64,000 nucleotides of DNA. Origin: Candidatus Jettenia sp. AMX2. Lineage in GTDB: Bacteria > Planctomycetota > Brocadiia > Brocadiales > Brocadiaceae. Position 1 is the first letter of the stretch, and each line of letters starts with the position of its first letter. The translations under genes and the position numbers were made by a program. The DNA is taken from the NCBI GenBank assembly GCA_030583665.1, contig CP129469.1:2595043-2659042 (forward strand), in the 5' to 3' direction. The notes beneath the pieces are model-generated. The model was not told the DNA's origin. It saw nothing but the letters and a program-made list of their open reading frames with translations, and ran no database searches. Positions 27,037 through 34,590 of this stretch are shown here, piece after piece.

Positions 27037-28200
27037 CTAAGGATTCAGTTTATTAATCTTCTCTCTTGCAATTTTGAACTCTTCAACATTGCGGGCATAT
27101 TTCATACATTCGTCAAGATGCACCCTGGCTCTTTCTGGTTGATTTCTTTTTTCAAAAAGAGCAGCCAGTACGAAATTTACTTCATAACTGCCTTTGCTTA
27201 TATCCAGTGAATTTTCAAAGGCATGTATTGCCTTATCTTCAAAACCATTCTTCAAATACAGCAAACCCATCTCTTTATAATGATTTGCACTATTTGCAGG
27301 ATATACACTTATTGCTTTTTTGTAAATTTCAATTGCCTTATCGTCATCGCCTCTCTGAGAGTAAAGCCTTGCTGTTTCCTCGAACGGATTAAGACCTGCC
27401 GTTGAGAATACTTCCAGAAAATTTACATCAAAATTCTGTTCCAGATGTCTCAAAATCATCACACCTTCCGCGATAACCTTATCTTCCAGGAAAGGTTCCT
27501 GGCGGATCCTGGAAAGATAAAGCATCATGAGCGAAACACGGACACCAATTGCCTCATGAGTCATTGAAAGCATTTCTTTGAGTTTCTTTTCAGCTACTTC
27601 GAATGTATATCGGCCCTGATTATATAAACCTAAAACACCTAATGCATCATCATAAGCGTTTAAATTTCTGCAAAAATCAGTGATCTTATCAGACAACTCT
27701 TTTAAAATAACAGAAGATAGCTCTTCTGGTTCGCCCTCCGAGATAACAAAACCCAATGTTTTCCTGTCTTTAACTCCTATTATTTCTGCATCTGTCCTTA
27801 TGCTATTTCCGATCAAAGATATTGTACCCTTCAAAGCGTAGTCTGCATTCAAATTCCTGCCGATTTTTTGAACTTTGGCAGTATCAAACCTTGCAACTAA
27901 ATCCACTTTCTCCGTGGTCCATACCCCACCGTCCCCTCTTCTTATACCATCGAGTATTAGTATATCACCAAGGAGAATATCCGTAACATGCCGATACGTT
28001 ATTTCTCTGTTTATGCACTCAAGATATCCTGTCTGGGCCAATGTACTTCTTAAAATATCAGGAACCAATTCTCCTATATTCATTTGTGTATAATCCACAA
28101 ATGGCAAAACAACGATCTTGTATCTCTTTTCCGCTTCGCATTCATGAATTACAAAGATAAAAAACACGAGTAAAATTAATGCTATTTTGATATAATTCAC
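27037..28200 (-). CDS. Secreted CsgG/TolB-N-like protein with C-terminal TPRs
   Basis: The 387-aa product has an N-terminal signal peptide (IALILLVFFIFVIHECEA). A domain of about 140 aa follows that resembles the N-terminal fold of CsgG/FlgO/TolB-type envelope proteins (YKIVVLPFVDYTQMNIGELV, then LNADYALKGTISLIGNSIRT and DAEIIGVKDRKTLG). The C-terminal half has TPR units (ARLYSQRGDDDKAIEIYKKA, MGLLYLKNGFEDKAIHAFEN). The ...VLPF... start followed by ...GTI... is shared by the lipoprotein at 61125. FlgO-like involvement in the outer-membrane part of the flagellum is possible but unproven. Confidence 0.6.
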   Translation of the reverse strand: MNYIKIALILLVFFIFVIHECEAEKRYKIVVLPFVDYTQMNIGELVPDILRSTLAQTGYLECINREITYRHVTDILLGDILILDGIRRGDGGVWTTEKVDLVARFDTAKVQKIGRNLNADYALKGTISLIGNSIRTDAEIIGVKDRKTLGFVISEGEPEELSSVILKELSDKITDFCRNLNAYDDALGVLGLYNQGRYTFEVAEKKLKEMLSMTHEAIGVRVSLMMLYLSRIRQEPFLEDKVIAEGVMILRHLEQNFDVNFLEVFSTAGLNPFEETARLYSQRGDDDKAIEIYKKAISVYPANSANHYKEMGLLYLKNGFEDKAIHAFENSLDISKGSYEVNFVLAALFEKRNQPERARVHLDECMKYARNVEEFKIAREKINKLNP

Positions 28201-28295
28201 TTTATCTATTCCTAACCCAAATGCATATTTGCTATAATCATTTCACCTCTTCGGGGTTACCCCATATTTACCCACAGGCCCACCATCAAATGTCC

Positions 28296-28484
28296 TTATG
28301 ATGCAATAAAGAACCGGTTAGCTATTCCGTCTTTGCCAATCTTTATGGTCAAGGTACGAAGACATCCCGGACATCTTCCCTGATAGCATGTTCCTGCGTG
28401 ATTATATATCCGGCCATATATATTGCAACAGGCAAAATATATTCCTAAAAACCTCTTTTCTTTCGGCAAATCAGACCCTGACAT
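28296..28484 (-). CDS. Small Cys-rich conserved protein
   Basis: A 62-aa product with two cysteine pairs (FACCNIYG and CYQGRCPGC) and a conserved-looking tail (TLTIKIGKDGIANRFFIAS). The CxGRCPxC...G...RFF pattern is one I recognise from short putative zinc-binding proteins in planctomycetes and relatives; this is from memory and untested. It begins 39 nt after the flgM stop and is probably cotranscribed. The function is not known. Confidence 0.5.
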   Translation of the reverse strand: MSGSDLPKEKRFLGIYFACCNIYGRIYNHAGTCYQGRCPGCLRTLTIKIGKDGIANRFFIAS

Positions 28485-28523
28485 GTTAAAACAGCCTTTC
28501 TTGCAAAATAAAAATCCTTTTTG

Positions 28524-28829
28524 TTAGAGGATGCCAGATTCCTTTAAATATCTGGCAGTTTCTTTTATAACCGCACGCTGATCGTAAATACCATTTTCTA
28601 TATGGACTTTAACATTTTTTATTTTCGCAGTTCTTACATCAGGTATCTTGCCTATCTCTGTTCTTAATTCACGAAGTGTTTCCTGTAACGCTTTCGCTTC
28701 CTGAGATATTTCTACCTTGTCTCTTTCATCCGGTGATTGTACCTCTTTGGAAACACTATGGTCAGTTTTTTTAATCTCATCGAGTTTTACAAGATTATGA
28801 GCAATTCCGGATGTTTTATCTACAGTCAT
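28524..28829 (-). CDS. flgM: FlgM, anti-sigma-28 factor
   Basis: FlgM holds sigma-28 (FliA) until the hook is complete and is then exported. The 101-aa product has the family pattern: an unstructured N-terminus (KTSGIAHNLVKLDEIKK), then RDKVEISQEAKALQETLREL, IPDVRTAKIKNVKVHIENG, YDQRAVIKETARYL. It is transcribed away from the che cluster and preceded by an excellent sigma-28 promoter. The fliA gene itself is not in the window. Confidence 0.93.
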   Translation of the reverse strand: MTVDKTSGIAHNLVKLDEIKKTDHSVSKEVQSPDERDKVEISQEAKALQETLRELRTEIGKIPDVRTAKIKNVKVHIENGIYDQRAVIKETARYLKESGIL

Positions 28830-28979
28830 TTCACACCTCCAATAATAACTTGACGTATCGGAATTTCACTGGTTGATGTAACAGTGCAGCAATTACCAGC
28901 AAAATTAATACAATTGGCTTTACATTCGTCCCCGGCAAATGCATCCTATTATCTATCAATTCCTATTACTTAATAAGTA

Positions 28980-29006
28980 TTATCGGCAAAACAGCAATAC
29001 ACTTTA
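28980..29006 (-). promoter_or_regulatory. Sigma-28 (FliA) promoter of flgM
   Basis: Minus strand: TAAAGTGT (29006-28999), an 11-nt spacer, then GCCGATAA (28987-28980). The enteric consensus is TAAAGTTT-N11-GCCGATAA, so this is 15 of 16 with exact spacing. The flgM start is about 150 nt downstream. This is strong evidence that the organism uses a FliA-type sigma factor and that flgM is a late gene. Confidence 0.88.
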
Positions 29007-29302
29007 ATAAAATCTATCTTCGTAACAGTTCGCAATGCTTGTACCTTTTTGATTACCTTTTTCTTTTTAGCTGAAAATATCCAGAATGAACGACAAAATA
29101 GAAGACATTGGGCTACGTTGAGAAAAATCAGGCGTACAAAAAATCAACATTTTGTCCAATATTTACGACATATATTACAATCGGTCATCATAAAATCAAT
29201 TTATTTTTGAAAATTACCGCAATTATTGTTAAGTATTCTCACCGTGTAACGATAATAGTAGCATGTGCATTTTATCTTTTAACCGGCTTTTACCGGCAAC
29301 GG

Positions 29303-29380
29303 CTTCCTCGTACGCGATCAGTCGAACTGCAAGCCTTATCATTTTTATATGCCGAACCCCGCCTTTGTTGAACGAGGAAG
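29303..29380. other. Inverted repeat in the cheY leader region
   Basis: CTTCCTCGT (29303-29311) and ACGAGGAAG (29372-29380) are perfect complementary arms around 60 nt, ending 65 nt before the cheY start. The 615-nt flgM-cheY gap also holds a small CCGG/CCGG palindrome (29283-29295). It could be a structured 5' leader or a repeat remnant. No known riboswitch consensus is recognised. Confidence 0.4.
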
Positions 29381-29444
29381 GTTAATGTCTCTTCGTAGGT
29401 AACTTATAATTCAAAAGATTTCAAAGAAAAGGATGGTGATATGC

Positions 29445-29825
29445 ATGACAAAAGTTCTGGTAGTTGATGATTCCTCTGTAATGCGAAAGATTATACAAAG
29501 AAATATAAAAGAAACAGGACTAATAGTTGATGAATTCATTGAAGCAGGCGATGGTAAACAAGCATTAGAAAAAGTGACTGATCACGGTAACCTGGATTTA
29601 ATATTACTCGACTGGAATATGCCGAACATGTCCGGCATAGAATTTGTGAAGGTATTAAGGTCATTAAACCTCCCCAAAAGGATACCGGTTGTGATGGTCA
29701 CCACAGAGGGATCTGACGCAAAGGTAATAGAAGCAAAGGAGAGTGGTGCGGACGGCTATCTCACAAAACCATTTACTGCGGACAGATTAAGAGACACACT
29801 CGGAAGCTATCTTTTAGTAAAATAA
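29445..29825 (+). CDS. cheY: CheY, single-domain response regulator
   Basis: Diffusible receiver that carries the CheA signal to the motor switch. From the ATG at 29445 (GGTGAT just upstream) the 127-aa protein starts MTKVLVVDDSSVMRKIIQ; an in-frame ATG four codons upstream is less likely. The acidic pair is DD (8-9), phosphoacceptor D56 lies in LLDWNMPNMSG, and the switch residues are in MVTTEGSD and YLTKPF. The NMP motif after the Asp fits motor-type CheY. It heads the plus-strand chemotaxis cluster next to cheX. Confidence 0.93.
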   Translation: MTKVLVVDDSSVMRKIIQRNIKETGLIVDEFIEAGDGKQALEKVTDHGNLDLILLDWNMPNMSGIEFVKVLRSLNLPKRIPVVMVTTEGSDAKVIEAKESGADGYLTKPFTADRLRDTLGSYLLVK

Positions 29826-29852
29826 CCCGGCCATATAGCAAGGAGAACAATA

Positions 29853-30383
29853 ATGACAATCACAGCCTATGGCGATATCACAGAAGATGTCATCAGTTGT
29901 ACCAATGAAATTTTCGCAACAATGATACCAATGAACATTACCCACGACGGCTCATTCTACCAAAAGGAGGATATGATAACCACAGACGTTATATCACTCG
30001 TAAGCTTTACAGGAGAACATTCAGGTATAATTGCAGTCTTTTGCAGCAAGGAGATCGCTCTGAAAATCACCACCTGTATGTTGGGAATAGAGGTTTCCGA
30101 AATGAACCAGGATGCAAAGGATGCAATGGGTGAGGTAACCAACATGATTGCCGGTTCCTTAAAGAACAGGATCTATGAAAGATTCGGAGCAATGCACCTT
30201 TCAGTGCCAATTGTCATAGCAGGTGCTGATCTTTCAATATCCTCAGCTTCGAATAAAGAACATCATCACATCAAAATATCCCCTGGCATAACGTGCAACA
30301 GCCAGAACTCCTGGCTGATGACACCATTTTCTTCGGATGGAAATAACTTTAGCGTCGGCATTATCATAAAAAAAAATGATTAG
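29853..30383 (+). CDS. cheX: CheX, CheY-P phosphatase
   Basis: CheX dephosphorylates CheY-P and replaces CheZ in many bacteria. The 176-aa product has the CheX fold pattern with the catalytic E-x2-N motif in DAMGEVTNMIAGSLKN (about 88-103), preceded by SGIIAVFCSKEIALKITTCM. The start has AAGGAGAAC upstream. It lies 27 nt after cheY, its presumed substrate. Confidence 0.88.
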   Translation: MTITAYGDITEDVISCTNEIFATMIPMNITHDGSFYQKEDMITTDVISLVSFTGEHSGIIAVFCSKEIALKITTCMLGIEVSEMNQDAKDAMGEVTNMIAGSLKNRIYERFGAMHLSVPIVIAGADLSISSASNKEHHHIKISPGITCNSQNSWLMTPFSSDGNNFSVGIIIKKND

Positions 30384-30419
30384 TGGATAAATTCCTCAAA
30401 TGCATAAGGTTCAATCAAA

Positions 30420-31415
30420 ATGACAGAAAGCCCGGAAACAAATTTGTGCCCCCCAAGACTCAAAGAACTCATGGACAACACAATAAATAAGCTGAGTAAT
30501 GATTGTACGAGTCTTTTGGGTAAAAACTTTGGCATAACAAAACCAATTATTGAGATAACCACTCTGAAAGAGTTTATAAACAGTAATGAGGAGAATTACT
30601 TTTTAATTAAAACCGGACTCGAAGACTCCTACGATGGCTATATACCTTCTATAATTCAATTACGAGACGCTATAAAAATTAGCTGTGTTCTCCTTGGCTT
30701 TGAAGAAAAAGATATAAAAGAAAGGATACATAAGGAACATCTAGATACTGATTGTACCGACGCAATTACAGAATTCAGCAGACAATTTTCAGGTATAATC
30801 GATTCAGTATTCAGAAACAAACTTCCGAAGCCTGTACACGCAAAGCTTTCATTGTGCACTGCTTTTCATAAGGATAATGCAAAAGAAATCCTGCACGATA
30901 TTTTCTCTGATGAATTTATCAGTCTCTCGTCCCTCCTGCTAATCCAGGGATTCGATACGGGAAAATTCAATATGTTTTTCCCCATTGAATCTGTAGAAGA
31001 ATTTTTTGGAGAAACGGTTCATGCAAAAAGTGCAAACATTCTCGTTACCGATGATTCCTCAACGGATATCCGGGTAATAAAAAGATATTTGTCCAACACG
31101 CCATTCCGTGTCATTACAGCACATAATGCCAATGAAACATTTGCTGTTTTGCAAAGGGAAAAGATACAACTGATACTTCTGGATTGTATTCTACCGGAGC
31201 AAAGCGGTATTGAAATCTGCAGAAATATTAAAAAAACACCATACACCAAGGGAATACCATTAATAATGATGAGCGGTAAACCGACACATGAAACGGTAAT
31301 AGAATCGCTAAAAGCAGGTGCCAGAGATTTTCTTGTCAAGCCATTTAATAAAGAAAGGCTTTTACAAAAAATAGATAAATACAAACCGAAAAAAAAACTA
31401 GCAGCACTGTTTTAA
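30420..31415 (+). CDS. CheC/CheX-like domain fused to a receiver domain
   Basis: The 331-aa product has an unfamiliar N-terminal domain of about 205 aa and a C-terminal receiver domain (about 207-325). The receiver has VTDDSSTDIRVIKRYL, phosphoacceptor D255 in LLDCILPEQSG, MMSGKP, and LVKPFNKE. The N-terminal part has a helix DAITEFSRQFSGIIDSVFRN and a tail FNMFFPIESVEEFFG that recall CheX/CheC-type phosphatases and FliY N-domains. The catalytic pair is not clearly kept. It could be a phosphate sink, a scaffold, or a second motor adaptor. It sits between cheX (36 nt) and cheA (20 nt). Confidence 0.65.
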   Translation: MTESPETNLCPPRLKELMDNTINKLSNDCTSLLGKNFGITKPIIEITTLKEFINSNEENYFLIKTGLEDSYDGYIPSIIQLRDAIKISCVLLGFEEKDIKERIHKEHLDTDCTDAITEFSRQFSGIIDSVFRNKLPKPVHAKLSLCTAFHKDNAKEILHDIFSDEFISLSSLLLIQGFDTGKFNMFFPIESVEEFFGETVHAKSANILVTDDSSTDIRVIKRYLSNTPFRVITAHNANETFAVLQREKIQLILLDCILPEQSGIEICRNIKKTPYTKGIPLIMMSGKPTHETVIESLKAGARDFLVKPFNKERLLQKIDKYKPKKKLAALF

Positions 31416-31435
31416 AGTGAAAGGAACTGAGTAAA

Positions 31436-33487
31436 ATGAGCGAGCTTAATACAGAAATGGGAAAGGTACATACGAAAGATAACGAGCTTTCTCTCGATAT
31501 TAAAGAAGATGCAGAGATATTCCTGGATTTTTTATCAGAGACATCTGACCATCTGGAAGACTCGGAACGCAACATACTCAGTATAGAAGACAATCCCTGC
31601 GACTATGAAACAATAAATGCAATCTTCAGAAGCATTCACAGTATAAAAGGAAGCGCTGGCTTTCTCGGTTTGAACGATATGCAAAAACTAAGCCATGAAC
31701 TGGAAACGCTTCTGGATAAAGCAAGAAAAGGTGAAATAAGTATCACACAGGAGATTATAAATATATCCCTGAATTCAATAGACGCATTGCGAAAACTCCG
31801 TGACAATCTGGCAATCAGGGTTAATAGCGAACTCGGAAAAATTGTAAATACAGATACATCTCCAAAAGAACAGCAGATAGATATCCAGCCATTAATAAAT
31901 ACCATATTGTCTCTGTTGAATAATGAAAAAAAACCGAAAAAGACGATCTCGGAAAACCTTACAGGTCAAAGCAAAGCAATAGATACCGGATTATTGAATA
32001 GAGATTGCGGATCAGTGATTGCAAAAAAAGATACCTCAAGACCAGGAAAATATTCAAACCCGTCACAGGAACAGGAAGGTGAAATCAACAATCCGGCACA
32101 GATAGTGAACATCGAAACCGCCAAAGAGGATACCGAATCATCGGAAAAAGAATTACTGGGTGAAATCCTGCTGGATAAAGGGGTGATTACCAGGGAACAA
32201 CTGGATAAAGCACTTACGGTCAAAAACAAAAGGCTGGGGGAAATACTGATAGAAGAAGGGACAACAACTACCGTCACCGTAGATTCCGCTTTACAGGTTC
32301 AGCAAGCTCAGCGAACATCAAAGTTACATTCCCGAACAGTCAAGGTTGATACCGTTAAACTTGATAGCCTGTTTGAACTGGTAGGCGAACTCGTGGTAAC
32401 CAATACGATGCTTAACGGGGAAATAAAGTCCATTGACGGCAACGGGATAAGTAAAAATCTCTCGCAATTGACCAAGATTACCAAAGACATTCAGGATACC
32501 GTTATGTCAATGAGAATGGTCTCTTTAAAACAGACCTTCCAGAGAATGTCCAGACTGGCAAGAGATGTATCCCTGCGATCTGGAAAGTCTGTCAAATTAA
32601 CCCTCTCAGGCGAAGATACAGAACTCGATAAGAATGTAATAGAAGAAATATCAGACCCACTTGTTCACATCCTCAGGAACTCAATAGATCATGGTATCGA
32701 ATCAGAAATTGACAGGATTACTCTCGGAAAGCCCAAAGAAGGATCGGTCAGATTAAGTGCCTTTCACAAAGGTGGGAATATTATAATAGAGATTCATGAT
32801 GATGGCCGGGGGCTGCAAAAAGACAAAATATTGCAAAAAGCAATAGAAAGAGGGATAGTAAGCAGCCAGTCATCCTTAACCGATAACCAGATATACAATT
32901 TGATTTTTGCCCCCGGGCTATCAACGGCAGAAAAAATTACCAGCGTTTCAGGCAGAGGCGTTGGTATGGACGTGGTAAAGAAAAACATTGAAAAACTCCG
33001 TGGCAAGGTGGAAATTACTTCCCGGGAAGGAAAGGGAACCACCTTTTCCATCAAATTGCCCCTTACCCTTGCAATTATAGACGGAATTGTAGCTGATGTG
33101 GGGAATACAAAATATATCATACCAACCGTTTCTGTTAAGGAATTACTTCGGCCTAAAAGAGAAGATGTCAGCACAATAAATAATCAGGGTGAAGTGGTTA
33201 CTATCAGAGGAAACGTATTGTCGCTGATCCGTCTGCATAAACTTTATCATATCGACAGGGCAAAAACGAATCCATGGGAAGCAATCGTCGTGGTTGTGGA
33301 AGATACAGAAGGCAAGTACTGTATATTGGTGGATAACCTTTCAGGACAACAACAGGTTGTTATTAAAAGTCTGGGGGACAGATTTAAAAATGTTAAAGGT
33401 ATTTCTGGAGGCGCAATACTTGGTGACGGGAAGATGGGTCTTATCCTGGATATCTGCGGGATAAGAGAAGCGTTTACCGGACGATAG
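31436..33487 (+). CDS. cheA: CheA, chemotaxis histidine kinase
   Basis: The 683-aa product has an N-terminal HPt domain with phosphoacceptor H68 in FRSIHSIKGSAGFLG. A long linker without a clear CheY-binding P2 domain follows. Residues 241-290 hold two repeats like the N-domain of type II/IV secretion ATPases (LGEILLDKGVITREQLDKAL, then LGEILIEEG). The P3 dimer helix is VDTVKLDSLFELVGELV. The P4 ATPase has HILRNSIDHGIES, IHDDGRGLQ, SGRGVGMDVVKKN and GKGTTFSIKLPLT. A CheW-like P5 domain ends the protein. It is probably cotranscribed with cheX and the receiver fusion. Confidence 0.95.
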   Translation: MSELNTEMGKVHTKDNELSLDIKEDAEIFLDFLSETSDHLEDSERNILSIEDNPCDYETINAIFRSIHSIKGSAGFLGLNDMQKLSHELETLLDKARKGEISITQEIINISLNSIDALRKLRDNLAIRVNSELGKIVNTDTSPKEQQIDIQPLINTILSLLNNEKKPKKTISENLTGQSKAIDTGLLNRDCGSVIAKKDTSRPGKYSNPSQEQEGEINNPAQIVNIETAKEDTESSEKELLGEILLDKGVITREQLDKALTVKNKRLGEILIEEGTTTTVTVDSALQVQQAQRTSKLHSRTVKVDTVKLDSLFELVGELVVTNTMLNGEIKSIDGNGISKNLSQLTKITKDIQDTVMSMRMVSLKQTFQRMSRLARDVSLRSGKSVKLTLSGEDTELDKNVIEEISDPLVHILRNSIDHGIESEIDRITLGKPKEGSVRLSAFHKGGNIIIEIHDDGRGLQKDKILQKAIERGIVSSQSSLTDNQIYNLIFAPGLSTAEKITSVSGRGVGMDVVKKNIEKLRGKVEITSREGKGTTFSIKLPLTLAIIDGIVADVGNTKYIIPTVSVKELLRPKREDVSTINNQGEVVTIRGNVLSLIRLHKLYHIDRAKTNPWEAIVVVVEDTEGKYCILVDNLSGQQQVVIKSLGDRFKNVKGISGGAILGDGKMGLILDICGIREAFTGR

Positions 33488-33780
33488 AGTATTCAATTTC
33501 AGATTGCAGATTTTGGATTACGAAATAAAAGCAAATCTGAAACCACAGATTTCACTGATTACACAGCGTGGCGAAGCCACAACCAAAAGGCTGATGAGTC
33601 GCAGTACGAAGTTAAAAACAATTTCAATGTAGGGTGGGCAGCGCCCACTAAAAAAGACCGTTTGCTTGTCATTGCGAGCGTAAGCGAAGTAATCTCTCAT
33701 GACCGGCGGGATAATTTTCCCGTCAATTGAAGATATGTTCGGTTTGATACTTTGAGTACTATAATTAAAGGAGACGCAAA
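33488..33780. repeat. cheA-cheW gap filled with dispersed repeats
   Basis: Contains ATTGCAGATTTTGGATT (33500-33520), ACCACAGATTTCACTGATTACA (33541-33563), a TGGGCAGCGCCCA palindrome (33636-33648), and a TCATTGCGAGCGTAAGCGAAG element. The last runs to about 33758 and is about 90 percent identical, in inverted orientation, to 54522-54610. There is no coding sequence. cheW therefore probably has its own promoter or depends on read-through. Confidence 0.8.
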
Positions 33781-34284
33781 ATGGAAGCGGTGGCCGAAAA
33801 GGGGAAAACGTCAGTTCACGAAGGAAAATATTTAACCTTTGTTTCAGGTAAGGAAGAATATGGTATTGAGATACTAAAGGTAAGAGAAATCATTGGCCTT
33901 CTCGATATTACAAAAGTTCCGCAAACCCCGGACTATATGAAAGGCGTCATTAACCTGCGTGGAAAGGTAATTCCCGTAATTGACCTGAGATTAAAGTTTT
34001 CAATGCCGGAAGGAGAACAGACGCAAGAAACATGCATCATTGTCGTAGAGGTTGGCGCGCAGAGTAATACGCCTCAACTGATAGGTATTATAGTTGACAG
34101 TGTCTCAGAAGTATCAGACATTGGCAGTGGCGCAATTGAAGAAACACCTAATCTCGGACAAGGAATCAATACAAGCTTTATCATGGGTCTTGGCAAGATA
34201 AAAGGAAAAATAGTAATGCTCCTTGACATTGAGCAGGTACTTTCTTCTGAAGAACTTGAGATAGCAGAACAGTTGGTGAAATAA
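33781..34284 (+). CDS. cheW: CheW, receptor-kinase coupling protein
   Basis: The 167-aa product has one CheW domain: KYLTFVSGKEEYGIEILKVR, then TPDYMKGVINLRGKVIPVID, and a C-terminal NTSFIMGLGKIKGKIVMLLD. The start ATG follows AAAGGAGACGCAAA. It bridges the MCP at 34591 and CheA at 31436. Confidence 0.96.
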   Translation: MEAVAEKGKTSVHEGKYLTFVSGKEEYGIEILKVREIIGLLDITKVPQTPDYMKGVINLRGKVIPVIDLRLKFSMPEGEQTQETCIIVVEVGAQSNTPQLIGIIVDSVSEVSDIGSGAIEETPNLGQGINTSFIMGLGKIKGKIVMLLDIEQVLSSEELEIAEQLVK

Positions 34285-34309
34285 CATCACATGTGTTTGT
34301 TGCATTATT

Positions 34310-34540
34310 CGGAATTCGGAATTCGGAATGGGAATCACAGATTTCACAGAGTAAGAAATTAAAAGTTGGGAGTTGGTCGTTGGTAGTCAACGTAATTTGT
34401 AACAGTATGGGATATTCAAATCGAAATCCGAAAGTGGAACAGGCAATTGGCAGGCAGTGCCTGCCCTACATAAAAAACATATTTTAACACCACGAAAAAC
34501 TTAGCGCGGCCTTTGGCCGCAACCAAATCCGAAATCCGAA
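34310..34540. repeat. Repeat cluster upstream of the MCP gene
   Basis: Contains AATTCGGAATTCGGAAT, ATCACAGATTTCACAGAG (about 34333), a GGCAGGCAGTGCCTGCC palindrome (34450-34466), CTACATAAAA...TTTTAACACCACGAAAA (about 34467-34497) and GCGGCCTTTGGCCGC (34505-34519). Several parts recur in the same order at 36755-36880 on the other side of the MCP gene. Confidence 0.8.
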
Positions 34541-34590
34541 AGTGGTTTAATAATTACTTATTCTTTTTATAAACGTAAGGAGGGGACCGT

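Noticed and set aside
29108-29371. 87-codon plus-strand frame in the flgM-cheY gap
   Set aside because: Low-complexity translation with no family match, crossing an inverted repeat; probably not coding.
29303-29380. c-di-GMP riboswitch upstream of cheY
   Set aside because: The GEMM core sequences are not present; only a long-range inverted repeat is seen.
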